Shown here in pieces: positions 1 through 9,651 of a stretch of DNA of 64,000 nt; position 1 is the stretch's first letter; each line of letters begins with the position of its first letter. The stretch covers positions 3,286,001-3,350,000 of the forward strand of contig VCCP01000003.1 of NCBI GenBank assembly GCA_005765155.1, read 5' to 3'. The notes beneath the pieces are model-generated. The model searched no databases, was not told the origin of the DNA, and saw only the letters and a list, made by a program, of their open reading frames with translations. The position numbers and the translations under genes were made by a program. Source of the stretch: Zelopaecilomyces penicillatus (taxonomy: Eukaryota; Ascomycota; Sordariomycetes; Hypocreales; Pseudodiploosporaceae).

Positions 1-1
1 C

Positions 2-1598
2 AAGCCTCGAGGGGAAAAGGAAATGGATCGCCTAATAGCAAAGAAGAGAGAATATCAGCTCAACCATGGTGAATACATCGACGAGTACCCTGACATCATG
101 CCACCGTGGGACTATCCCTTATACACTCGACTCGCAGAAGAGGATTCTGAGATTGACCAGCAGAAGATTTCGGAGTATTTTCCATTGCAGCCTACAACTG
201 CAGCTATGCTCAAGATATTCTCGTCGTGTTTACAGCTCCGTTTCGAGAGGATGCCCGCAGAGCAAATGGAAGGCTGCGTCTGGCACGATGATGTTGAGGC
301 TTGGAGTGTTTGGGACGATGCCCCGGATGCGTCTGATCCGTTTGTTGGCTATCTTTACACTGATGTTTTGTTTAGACCGAATAAGCACCGTGGATGCCAA
401 GACTGCAATATTCAAGGGGTGAGAGGTTACTTCTTTTTTGTCGTTCACTTTCACAGATAGTTTTCTATATTGAGCGATCGTATTTGCTTTCAAGCTACAA
501 CATCCTACTAATCTTTTATGCATAGTCGTTTATAAAACCTGATGGAAGCAGAATGTATCCAGTTACAGTACTCATGTGCGACTTTCCACGACCAACATCA
601 ACAGGTTGCGCATTACTCAAACATAAAGAAGTCGTTACCCTCTTCCACGGTACGTCACATTCAGAAAACAGATGATATACGAACCAAGCACTGATGAGAG
701 ATTACATGCTTGTCATTGTTATCACAGAACTCGGCCACGGAATTCATGATCTCCTAGCGAGAACCAAATACGCAATGTTCCACGGCTGGGCAGGCCCCAC
801 TGACTTTGTGGAGATTCCAAGCTTGATGCTTGAGAATTGGTGCTGGTTGAAGAGCGAGCTCTTGGAGATGAGTTGTCATTATACTACAGTTGATGCCAAA
901 TATCGACAAAAATGGCAAGAAGAGCATCCGAGTGAGCCGCTGCCACCTACAAAAATTCCAGAAAAGTGGCTGGATGATCTTCTTGCGAGCCGCAATCGTG
1001 GGAAAGTCCTCAGACTTCTCGATATTCTGTTAGTCAAACCCCAAGCTCTCCTCTTCCAAATTCTCCCCTTATTTTCTATAAATTCATGAAGGTCTGACGT
1101 ACTGATAACGTGCTCTTAGTTCAATATCACGCTATGATATGGATATACACAACAGCCAAAACCACGAGCACTGCAACGACCTTGATCTCAAATCCATCTT
1201 CAATAATTACAGGATGAATCTACGTATGCTGCCTATTCCCGATCTAGAAGATCAGGGGCATCCTCATGTCCATTTCTCCCATCTTGTATCTGGTCTCGAT
1301 GTGGGATATTACTCCTACCTCAGGTTAGTCTCTCTCTCTCCCTCTCTCTCTCTATCAAGCACACTTTTTCCAAAATACTGACGAGGTGGCTTGCCCTTGT
1401 TCTCAACTCAGCGGTCAAGTCATTGCTGCCAACATCTTCAATCACACATTTGCCGAAGATCCGCGCAGCCTAGTCGCGTGGGATAGATATCGCCGGGAAA
1501 TTCTGCAGTTTGGTGGGAGCCGGGATGAACTAGAAATGTTGGAAGCGTTTCTCGGTGGACCGGTCAGCACTAACCCATTCCTCCGGAGTTTAGATTGA
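2..1598 (+). CDS. M3-family zinc metallopeptidase (MepB/saccharolysin-like), 5' partial
   Basis: C-terminal part of an oligopeptidase of the M3 (thimet oligopeptidase/saccharolysin) family, cytosolic or mitochondrial enzymes that cut short peptides. The frame is open to the left edge, so the N-terminal half lies outside. Exons I read: 2-418, 526-649, 728-1028, 1120-1323, 1412-1598. The zinc motif HELGH is assembled across an intron: the His codon ends at 648 and the Glu codon is split between 649 and 728. Family-typical blocks are seen: the FRPNKHRGCQD stretch, LMCDFPRP before the active site, the LENWCW region after it, DQGHPHVHFSHL, and a C-terminus of the GG..D....L..FLGGP type. All four introns have GT..AG ends and keep frame. 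It sits just left of the repeat/UstYa block. It could trim peptides there, but it is more likely an unrelated housekeeping peptidase. Confidence 0.9.
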
Positions 1599-2181
1599 GT
1601 ATAGTCAGTTGAGGCTGCGCCCGCTAATCATGGCTTTGCATGACTACTACTGCTTTGCTGTTCAAGGGGATTGAATATTGTTGTGTTATTGCTTCTGTCG
1701 GCAGTTGGGATCAGTCGAGTCATGCATCAGCAGCGATGCATGTGTTGAAAGCTATTGCATGAAACAACCTGGCCCCGGTGTGAAGTGTGGGATATTAGTG
1801 GGATGGTGGCAACGGGATAAAAGATTACTCGGGCCGACACTAGAACATGATGGTAAATTCGCTAAACTACAAAATGATAATTGAAGTCTTATACTGAAAT
1901 GACAGGGACTGATATGAGAGGGCGAGATGTTCTCAGCCAAAATACAATTCAAGGGTCCAGGACGACGTCAGCGGTCGGACATTTTTGTTGTTAAGCCTAT
2001 GCTTAGAGACGGAGGTTACGCGTCTCCGATCAGTAGTTTGGGTCAGATCTACAACGTACATACCTCAAAAACCTCAGGGATGTCCCAGTATTTTCATCTA
2101 GAAAGTCATGCATGCATACCTACTGTACTATGAATAATAAGTGGAAACCATGAATGGGGCTACTCGTAGGGACTCAAGGGG

Positions 2182-2235
2182 CGTGTAAGTGAGCGAAACT
2201 GGAAGCCTGCATACATAGTAGTGCTCACTTACACG
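2182..2235. repeat. perfect 13-bp inverted repeat
   Basis: CGTGTAAGTGAGC at 2182-2194 is matched exactly by its reverse complement at 2223-2235, with a 28-nt spacer. It lies about 340 nt upstream of the ATG of the repeat-protein gene. It could be an operator for a dimeric regulator or a relic of a small inverted-repeat element. Confidence 0.8.
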
Positions 2236-2447
2236 AGATCCAGGGTTATAGAAAGGGAAAGACGGCATTATCGTCTCCACAATCCATTCCTTGAAATGCA
2301 GTGGACCCTCAATAATCCGATCCTGGGGATAACGTGGCTAGGATCCAAGGGGTTGCAAGGGGCGAGGGTCAAACTAGATTGCCATCTGTGGGTGAACGAC
2401 GGAATGATGTTCTCAAAGTCAAGGCAACAAATCAAACCAAAATAATG

Positions 2448-2455
2448 TATAAAAA
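2448..2455 (+). promoter_or_regulatory. TATA box of repeat-protein gene
   Basis: TATAAAAA about 115 nt upstream of the ATG at 2571, followed by a CT/CA-rich leader with CAAC/CAAT stretches. This is the usual layout of a strongly expressed fungal promoter. Confidence 0.55.
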
Positions 2456-2570
2456 TATGCGCATCGCCGTCGTTGTAGATTCATATCACTCATCACTCTC
2501 AATCTCTTCAACTCCCAGACAATCTACCCCTCAACCTATTCTTCCCTTAACAAGAAAACCATCTTTCAAT

Positions 2571-3239
2571 ATGCAAATCTCCAAGATTTTCAGTGTCATC
2601 ACCTTGCTCGGTGGTGCTACACAGATTCTGGCACTCCCAGCCCCGGCTGTTATTTCTATCCGGGACTTGGAGGCTCGTCAGAGGCCTGTCACGCCTCCTC
2701 CCTCTCCATCATTCAATGGAGAGCACAAGCTAGACGCTCGCCAGCGTCCTGTGACTCCTCCTCCTTCTCCATCATTCAATGGAGAGCACAAGATGGAGGC
2801 CCGTCAGAGGCCCGTGACACCTCCTCCCTCTCCCTCTTTTGAGGAGGAGACTAAGTTGGAGGCCCGTCAACGTCCTGTTACGCCTCCCCCCTCTCCTTCA
2901 TTCGAAGAAGAACCCAAATTGGAAGCTCGTTAGCGTCCCGTGACTCCTCCTCCTTCCCCCTCTTTCGAGGAAGAACCTAAGTTGGAGGCTCGCCAAAGAC
3001 CTGTGACTCCTCCCCCCTCCCCCTCATTTGAAGAGGAGCCCAAGCTGGAGGCCCGTCAACGTCCCGTCACTCCTCCTCCTTCCCCTTCATTTGAGGAAGA
3101 ACCAAAGTTGGAGGCTCGCCAGCGTCCCGTCACCCCCCCTCCTTCTCCCTCTTTTGAAGAGGAGCCCAAGCTGGAGGCCCGTCAGCGCCCTGTTACTCCT
3201 CCTCCTTCTCCTTCTTTTGAGGAAGAGCCCAGCATCTAA
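2571..3239 (+). CDS. secreted Pro-rich tandem-repeat protein, RiPP-precursor-like, interrupted by an in-frame TAG
   Basis: Residues 1-20 form a clear signal peptide (MQISKIF, then a hydrophobic core ending at LALPAPA). From residue 33 the protein is nine near-identical 21-residue units with the consensus L-E-A-R-Q-R-P-V-T-P-P-P-S-P-S-F followed by an acidic EEEPK or NGEHK tail. Unit 5 carries TAG (2931-2933) where every other unit has a Gln codon (CAG/CAA). The frame then stays open for four more units to TAA at 3237-3239. As read, the product is 120 aa; the open frame would be 222 codons. A signal peptide plus perfect tandem repeats next to a UstYa-like gene resembles fungal dikaritin precursors. 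However, the units lack the dibasic KR/RR Kex2 sites typical of those, and Tyr is absent. An alternative is a Pro-rich secreted cell-wall or effector protein. I do not know a named homologue. Confidence 0.75.
2667..3233 (+). repeat. nine tandem 63-bp coding repeats
   Basis: Nine head-to-tail 63-bp units. Units 1-2 end in NGEHK, unit 3 in EEETK and units 4-8 in EEEPK; unit 9 ends in EEEPS just before the stop. Differences between units are mostly synonymous third-base changes, so selection has kept the peptide. Unit 5 contains the TAG. Confidence 0.95.
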
Positions 3240-4039
3240 AGTGGAGGGCCTTATCATGTAAGTCTAGACAACATCTAGAGTTGAGCTTGAGCAAATGGAT
3301 GCTTACTGTTCTTTGTTTTATCAGACCATTTCTATCAATTACACCACTGGTACTAGTAAAGTCACCAGAATAGCTTTAGCAGTCATAAGTTATAGAGCAG
3401 ATGGCAGTGTGGCGGATATTGTATATAGAAATAGCCGTGTTTTGAAGTGAATGGCTTGAATGTCCCAAAGTTCAGTCTAGGTTCTGATGCAAATAGACAA
3501 TAGACAATGTCATTTTACTCTCTTCAACTTCTCAAGGTTGTCAAGTAAAATCAGTCCTATTGTACACCGATTTCCCTTGATATAAACTTTCTCTCCATCT
3601 GCAGTTGAAAATAGATTCCAAGTTCTGGGGAGTAGTTAGAAACTCGAAGACACTTACACGGATCATGAAAATTGCTCTGTCAATCATCTACACTTTTGAT
3701 CTCTGTATCAATTTTCATGCAGTCCCTTACCGCAACGCTTAATACTACTAATCTGAATGTTCTCAGTTTTAGCGCCATGTCAGCCATGCTCACAAAGTAG
3801 GGACTACACCAATCACAAAGAAGCCAAGCCCCGTACTCGGCACCCCCTTGACAAGATGCCGATGGTTGATGCAACCTACCAGGGTGTAAGCCTTGTCATG
3901 TAATTATTCCCATCCCTCTTAAATAGAAACCGGCACTTATGATACAGAATTTAAGCATCTGATTCTCTTACCAAACCTTTTTTAATCAGCTACTTATTGC
4001 ACTTTGTCGTTTGTTTCGAGACCACCTACACTCTACAAT
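3240..4039. other. intergenic, 800 bp
   Basis: 3' region of the repeat gene and promoter of the UstYa-like gene. A GTAAGT donor-like site at 3258 and later TATCAG could form a 3'-UTR intron. The nearest TATA-like sequence (TTAAATAG, about 3918) is 120 nt before the next ATG. No gene seen. Confidence 0.5.
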
Positions 4040-5206
4040 ATGGATGAAGAATCCCGTCTCAATCTTGTTGATGACTTGACTGATCTCTTCACTCGCGTTT
4101 GCGTCGACAATGTTCCTCTGCACGAGAGACTTGAATTACCAAGTTTGGGCAAATCCAATAATCAAGCTACAGAGCTTATAATCTGGATCAGCAAACTCCA
4201 AGGAGAGGCGGTGTTTGATGTACACGGCGCAGCTGCTGAGTGTTCATTTCTTGCAGTTGAAGCGCTCAAAGCGCCCATGAACGGCCAGAAGCATTGCCTG
4301 GCCTTTAAAGCTTCCATGAATGAAAAGGAAAAGGCGACTCCAACGAGCTACATTGCGGTCATTGAGTTGAGTCGGGGTTCATCAAAATCACTCGACTTGA
4401 CACATCCTCCTCCACCAGCTTGGAAATTCTGGGCATCCGTACCGCAATACACATCTCTTGGGCCTCAGCAACCCCCAAACAGAAAAATAAATGCTGCAAT
4501 ACGCTCTCTCTTTCTCATACTTGGCATTCTCACCGTCGGAATACTCCTGGGGTTTGCGACTTTTGGAGTTGGACCACCAAAGAAGCCAGCAACGTCATGG
4601 TCTGAACTTGGTTACATTCGCTATCCAACGCCAGGAAGCCATGGCCCCAAACGCCAGTCCCGAATTCTTTACCACAATGCGACGGAGTGGGCACGCAACA
4701 ACCCGCACCAAAACGGAGAATGGCGTATGCGGCTGGATGACCAGGCACTCATTCCCGCTGAGCTGTGGGATGAGGACGAGGACCGGTACCAGGAATGGTA
4801 CTACACCAGGTATCCGCAAATGCGTGAGATTATTCAGCAGAAGAAATACATGCAGCCGAGTTGGCTTGGCTCACTTGACATCATGGTGCCTTGGGACAAG
4901 GAGTTTCACCAGAACCATTGTGTAAGGATTTGCTTACCCCTTGCCCCCCCCCCCCCCCCCCCCCTATTGCTTAGTTCTCCGAAAGTCTGGGCCCTGCTAA
5001 CGATAGATTACTGCATACAGATCATTGCTATTCGGCGTTACTGGAAGGCGAAGGAAAGTGGGAGGCATGTTTGTCCGCGAGACTTGGATTACAGGCATAT
5101 CCAGCACTGCCTTGACTGGTTTGACAATGTGGCTTTTGTGCCGGACGGTCAGAATGCCACTAGCATGGGCACACATTTGCTCTGGGAAACTAAAGTCTGC
5201 TACTAG
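4040..5206 (+). CDS. UstYa-like (DUF3328) membrane oxidase with long N-terminal extension
   Basis: Member of the UstYa/DUF3328 family, whose studied members are oxidases that cyclise or crosslink ribosomal peptides (ustiloxin, phomopsin, cyclochlorotine pathways). Exons 4040-4921 and 5021-5206 give 355 aa. One transmembrane helix lies near residues 152-172 and the catalytic part follows it. The two family motifs are present: HQNHC at 290-294, whose Cys codon ends exactly at the intron, and HIQHC at 320-324. Unusual features are the roughly 150-residue domain before the helix, where most family members have a short cytosolic tail, and a short C-terminus after the second motif. The intron is 99 nt with no in-frame stop and contains 21 consecutive C. 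I chose ATG 4040 because nothing upstream in frame is an ATG. It lies directly downstream of the repeat precursor-like gene. Confidence 0.85.
   Translation: MDEESRLNLVDDLTDLFTRVCVDNVPLHERLELPSLGKSNNQATELIIWISKLQGEAVFDVHGAAAECSFLAVEALKAPMNGQKHCLAFKASMNEKEKATPTSYIAVIELSRGSSKSLDLTHPPPPAWKFWASVPQYTSLGPQQPPNRKINAAIRSLFLILGILTVGILLGFATFGVGPPKKPATSWSELGYIRYPTPGSHGPKRQSRILYHNATEWARNNPHQNGEWRMRLDDQALIPAELWDEDEDRYQEWYYTRYPQMREIIQQKKYMQPSWLGSLDIMVPWDKEFHQNHCVRICLPLAPPPPPPLLLSSPKVWALLTIDYCIQIIAIRRYWKAKESGRHVCPRDLDYRHIQHCLDWFDNVAFVPDGQNATSMGTHLLWETKVCY
4944..4964 (+). repeat. poly-C tract (21 C) in intron
   Basis: Homopolymer inside the single intron of the UstYa-like gene, shortly after the donor. Its length may be imprecise in the assembly; as written the intron stays a multiple of three. 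Confidence 0.9.
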
Positions 5207-6090
5207 ATATCCGGGGGGTAATTTACTGGTAACACTGATTGGATGGTCTTTGGTCCCTCAAGGGAATGTGGCCCTTGCCACCTCGCCGCCACCAAATGAT
5301 GAACCGGCTTGTCTTCAGGTAGAATAGGTTCGGTGCTTACATGAGATTCAACAGCAGTTCTCATATTTGTCTATAGTTTGTAGTTAAAGGTGGTCGTTTT
5401 ACATGTCTCGTTCCCCAAAGCCGGATTTCGGCAACTACATATTCAGGGATCCGGCCGAGTCAAGTTACACAAGCTAGCTCAGTCCTCCCGGTGGGATGTG
5501 GATTGGACTAGCAAGTAGTTCGTGGTCGACTTTGCCACTATTCTTGGCCTCACGGCAGTTAGAACGAGAGCGAAACCTACGTAGGCCAAGGAACAATTTA
5601 TCTCGACCAGGGATCATCCGGCGTGCCTCTAGCAAAGATGTAAATTGACATCACTAACATCATAAACGCACGTTTACGCCTCTGAGAAGCAACCTAGTCA
5701 ACAAGATAGGTGTAAGCACAGATCTGGGGTCTAGGATCTCCCCAGCCGGATAAAATCCTAGCAAAGGAAACCCCGGTGGACACTAGTAGATGGCCATGCG
5801 TCAGTCGGACCCTGCCACACGATTGCATGACGCATTAGCGAGATGATGGAGATAAGATGAACGTTGCAATAGTCCAAGCGAGGCAATATCCATCGAAAAC
5901 GCAAGTCTCAGCCCTCAAATCCACAAACGATGTTGTAGTCGAGGCGGATAGGTCTAGCCGTTTGCTTGCCCCTAGACACCAATCATTATCTCAAAGAACC
6001 TCATCGGCATTGTTGACTATCAAGACCATTCGTCCTTACACAGCTCCAGTCACTTCCCCCATCCGAGTTGGAGTACATACCTAGACAACC
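5207..6090. other. intergenic, 880 bp
   Basis: No supported gene. One 75-codon ORF (5857-6084) has no signal peptide, motif or splice support. Serves as 3' end of the UstYa-like gene and promoter of the DOMON gene. Confidence 0.5.
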
Positions 6091-7554
6091 ATGATCATGT
6101 CAATACGTCGCTCTGTCGCCATCATCATGGCTCTTGGCGAGTTTGCCAGAGCCTCCTCGCAATACTGCCACCAAGATGCCTTAACACATGTCCATTTCTG
6201 CGTTGCAGCTGATACTTGGTACAACCAGTCAAGCTCATCAACAGATTTGCTAGTCACTTTTGGTTCACAAACGGTTGATGGGCAGGGCGGTTGGACGGCT
6301 ACTGGTCTTGGGAGCGGAATGCTTGGATCGCTCATCTTTGCACTCTACTCGGATAAAAAGAAAGGTATTGTTTACCTAGGAGAAGTCGCTTTCTCGTATT
6401 TATTGACTAATTCATATCTATAGTTCCAACTCTCAGTGTCAGGCATGGCAGGTTAGTTAAGCCATCTCTCTTAAGAATACTTGGGCTAGATACTAACACT
6501 CCCCCTGAAGAGGTCACTTTGAACCAAGACCTGATGCATCGCTTCCGCAAGTGCACATCAGTTCGCTCAGTCTCAATAGCTCTAATTGGATAGAAGCCAG
6601 CTTCACCTGCTATGGGTACGATAAATGGGTGTCAATTGATAAGAAGACAGCCTCGCAGCCTTTCATCTGGGCTGCGAACCCTGCCGCTGTCATTGGAACT
6701 GCTTCAGTCGACACCAAGCTTGACATTCATGAGTCCTATGGGCAATTCTCTCTCAAGTTTCAAAATGCTGGAGTTCAAAACTCGAAACCTGAACTGCCTG
6801 TCATTGACTTTATCAAGTCTGAAGATGATTCCAAAGGAACCAAGGGCCAAGTAAAGGAGAAGCCTCACATGTCTAAAAGCTTCATATTTGCACTTCATGG
6901 ATTCCTCATGGCACTGGCATTCATGGTACTATATCCGGCTGGAGCCATTGCTATTCGCTCTGAATCTCACAATCCATTCATGGCCCATGTTTTGTCTCAA
7001 GTTCTTGCAACCACCCTCTGCTTTGTCGGCGCCGGCATCGCCATTGTTGTCATTACAGGACGAGGAATGGTATGTACGCATTTGCCTCTACACGTAATGT
7101 AATCTAACAGCAAACGTTTCAGCAGGCATTCTGGCGCGAGCCTCACGTCCTTATCGGACTGCTCCTAGTCATTCTTGTTATTGCGCAGATTATCATGGGC
7201 TATTTGCACCATCTTGCCTACAAACGCGGACGCGGAGCTTCCATTTTCACGTCTGTACACCGAGCCCTTGGTCGCTCTCTCATCCTTGGCGGTTGCGTCA
7301 ACGCATTTCTGTAAGTATTGATCCTCCATCTGAAATTTTTTAACATATAATGAGGTCATCAATTAATGGATAATGATAGTGGATTGAGGCTTGTCAGCTC
7401 CACGAGACTGACGTTTGTCGTATTTGCCTCGGTCAGTCTGATTGACTTGCTCATCGTGGCAGCTCTCTGGTATATTTCGTCCAAAGATGGGCGTCCTACT
7501 GAGACAACTGATGAGGACAAGACGCCATTTTTGGATGAGCCTGAAACTACATAA
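6091..7554 (+). CDS. DOMON / cytochrome b561 transmembrane redox protein
   Basis: Fusion of an extracellular heme-binding DOMON (cellobiose-dehydrogenase cytochrome-like) domain with a cytochrome b561 membrane domain; such proteins carry electrons across membranes. Exons 6091-6364, 6424-6451, 6511-7069, 7123-7310 and 7380-7554 join in frame to 407 aa. A signal peptide (SIRRSVAIIMALGEFARA) is followed by the DOMON domain, roughly residues 25-235, with the GGWTATGLGSGMLGS block. Then come about five hydrophobic helices with His residues at the expected b561 places (LHGFLM, HVLSQV, EPHVLIGLL, LHHLAYKRG, VHRALG). Exon 2 is only 28 nt. The fourth intron ends in AGCAG, a tandem acceptor that can add or drop one Gln. 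The protein could supply electrons to, or protect, the oxidative enzymes beside it. That role is inference from position. Confidence 0.88.
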
Positions 7555-7801
7555 CAGCTTAAATAGTCCACTCCACGGGGCAATCATTGTACAGTATAGA
7601 AATTCACATGCATAAATACAAATATTCGTAGAGAATAAAACTGTGTGATTGCTTAACTGCTGAATGATTTGAAAAGTACACAGCCTAAATACATATTCTT
7701 TCCACCACGATCAAGATTCCACCTTGAACCATAATACCCATCATGCCAAACTTTCCCCATTCCTATTTGCCAAACCCGGCTCATCAATATTCCTCACTGC
7801 C

Positions 7802-8026
7802 TCACAAGTGATCCCATGGCTCTGGAACGCTTGCTTCTTCAAGAAACTTTGCAACCGCAGGATTGTTCTCTGCGGGGATAGACTCTTTAGCCCAGGCGGA
7901 CTCATCAACTTCTGGTTGGAAGAAAATTGAGTTCTCAGGGAAATCTTTGGCTGTGGCGCGAGCAAGCACTTGGTGGTGCGTCATGCTCATGGCCACAAGA
8001 GCAGAGACAGTTGTGTAAAGTCTCAT
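7802..8026 (-). CDS. small secreted protein, 74 aa, hypothetical
   Basis: Single-exon ORF convergent with the DOMON gene. It starts with a plausible signal peptide (MRLYTTVSALVAMSM, then VLARA) followed by about 50 mature residues rich in Glu, Pro and Phe and free of Cys. An in-frame ATG six codons further upstream is less likely because the signal core would be displaced. The leader before the ATG is rich in CAAC/CAAA, as in fungal 5' UTRs. No family recognised. Its place between the redox protein and the prolyl hydroxylase makes it a candidate member of the same block, but a chance ORF is possible. Confidence 0.42.
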   Translation of the reverse strand: MRLYTTVSALVAMSMTHHQVLARATAKDFPENSIFFQPEVDESAWAKESIPAENNPAVAKFLEEASVPEPWDHL

Positions 8027-8700
8027 GGTGTGGAGGGCGGGTTGTTGCAAATCCCAAATCTTGTTTGTGGTTGTGTTTCGTAGTTGTACGATTTCTCAGG
8101 TGTGTCGACTTTGACAAATCATTAGATGGCGACTTCAGTCCCAATAGATCAAGATGTGTTGGTGCTTAGAAGGGAATTGATGATTGTGAAGCAGAAGGCA
8201 GGTGTTCAGAGAAAACATCTCGGAATTGTGGCAACTCGACAGGGTTCAGTGATACCATCCCACACGTATGCCGACGTGCATCATAGCCAGGTTCAGCTCC
8301 AGTACCAACTGCCGGCAGGATACAAGACTCGTTAGTCTTAGGGCTTATGGTGGTTTTGCATCACGGTAAGCGTAATTACTAGAGAATCATGACTCGTTCC
8401 CTTTCTTAGTCAAATATGGATGTTCCAACATCACGAATCTAGCTAAACATCTTCATGCTAATGTCCACCAGTCGGAATCTTTCGGAATGAAATGTAGTCC
8501 CGTTCTCATAACCTCATCTTGCCACTTCTACTGCTATTTCATCATTCATACAATGTACAATTCCCTGTCCCAATCTCGAGTAAGAGCAAAAGGCAAGTCG
8601 TGAGATATTTCGTCGACATTCTTGAACACGAAGAAATGGTCAGTCATCAGAATCCTCATCAAACTTCTTGATTCATTCATTCCGTCATCACTCACACGCC
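8027..8700. other. intergenic, 670 bp
   Basis: Divergent region between the small secreted ORF and the prolyl hydroxylase. A 69-codon ORF at 8126-8335 lacks any recognisable feature. No RNA gene seen. Confidence 0.5.
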
Positions 8701-9651
8701 ATGTTACAGGAAACAAAGTGGAAGATTTCGGTAGTGCTCATGCCCTTGAGCGTAGCACTTCTCAGCTTCTTACACATTGCTGGTTATACCTTCAATTACA
8801 CCCAAGCTTCTTCCTTATGGCCCTGGTCTGTAACAAACCATGTTGAGCTCACACCCCCTCCATTGGATATCTCGACCTACAAATGTACCCACAATTACAG
8901 CGTCGAGATCCTCTCCATTGATCCCTTCATCATGTACATCAATGGTTTTGTTAAACCTGAAGAGGCGGACCACCTCGTAAGATCAGCGTGAGTTCAAAAA
9001 ATCATACAAGAAGAAAGTCAAGTTCACAAGCACTAACATATATCCTTCTCATCTCCCAAGTTCGGATCGTTTTGAGCGCTCATGGGTCTATGATACAACC
9101 TCGGCACTGTGGTTGACACGCGTTATCGCACCTCCAAGTCTGCAATGATCTCTCAAAAGGACGTCGTCGCAGAATGTTTATCTCAAAGAATGAAGGGTTT
9201 ACTTGGTAACATGCAGCACATTGACACTGAGCCAATCCAAGTAGTCAAATACGAAGGCGGAGAAAAGTACAGTGTTCACGTTGACTGGAGCGAGACGCCC
9301 CTCAATCGAACGTTTAATCCAGACCGGCCATATCGGTCGTATAACCGTCTGGGCACAGTCTTTGCCTACTTGGAAGATGGTTGCACCGGAGGGGAAACAT
9401 ACTTCCCGGATATCAAGGGTGTTGCCCCAACTGCGGATGGAAGTAAGTATTCACGAACTGACACCGGCATGGGGTTGCTGGTGAAGCCGAGGAAGGGGAA
9501 TGCGGTGTTTTGGAACAATCTTCACCCAGATGGCAGTGGAGATGTGAGAGTAGCCCATGCCGGGTTGCCGGTTACGTCGGGGACGAAGATTGGCATCAAC
9601 TTGTTTAGTTGGTACTACTTTGATTCGCCCATGTTTGGGGGAGATGAATAG
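8701..9651 (+). CDS. prolyl 4-hydroxylase-type 2OG-Fe(II) dioxygenase, with apparent frameshift
   Basis: Fe(II)/2-oxoglutarate dioxygenase of the prolyl 4-hydroxylase alpha-subunit type, normally ER-lumenal and acting on Pro-rich or collagen-like peptides. Exon 1 (8701-8987) encodes a signal anchor (VVLMPLSVALLSFLHIAG) and the start of the domain (YINGFVKPEEADHLV). Exon 2 begins at 9061. Iron ligands are visible: HVD at 9277-9285 and the distal His at 9556-9558 (VAHAGLP); the 2OG-binding Lys is at 9586-9588 (TKIGINLF). With the only good splice sites, exon 2 opens in a frame (SDRFERSWVY) that differs from the frame of the rest (VVDTRYRTS onward). The switch falls at 9089-9094, equal to loss of one base or gain of two. 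I found no intron that repairs it, so this is a sequencing error or an inactivating frameshift. Enzyme identity is firm; integrity is not. Confidence 0.85.

Larger units (their letters stand above)
1599..2570. other. intergenic, promoter side of the repeat-protein gene
   Basis: No convincing gene; the ORFs here are short and lack codon or family signals. It contains a perfect 13-bp inverted repeat, a TATA box and a CT-rich leader just before the next ATG, all consistent with a regulated promoter for the downstream gene. Confidence 0.6.

Noticed and set aside
2929..3000. An intron starting at GTTAGC that would remove the TAG in the repeat gene
   Set aside because: Weak donor, no branch site, and removal would break the repeat period; a nonsense change is simpler.
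2667..3233. CRISPR-like array
   Set aside because: The units are contiguous coding repeats without spacers, in a eukaryotic gene.
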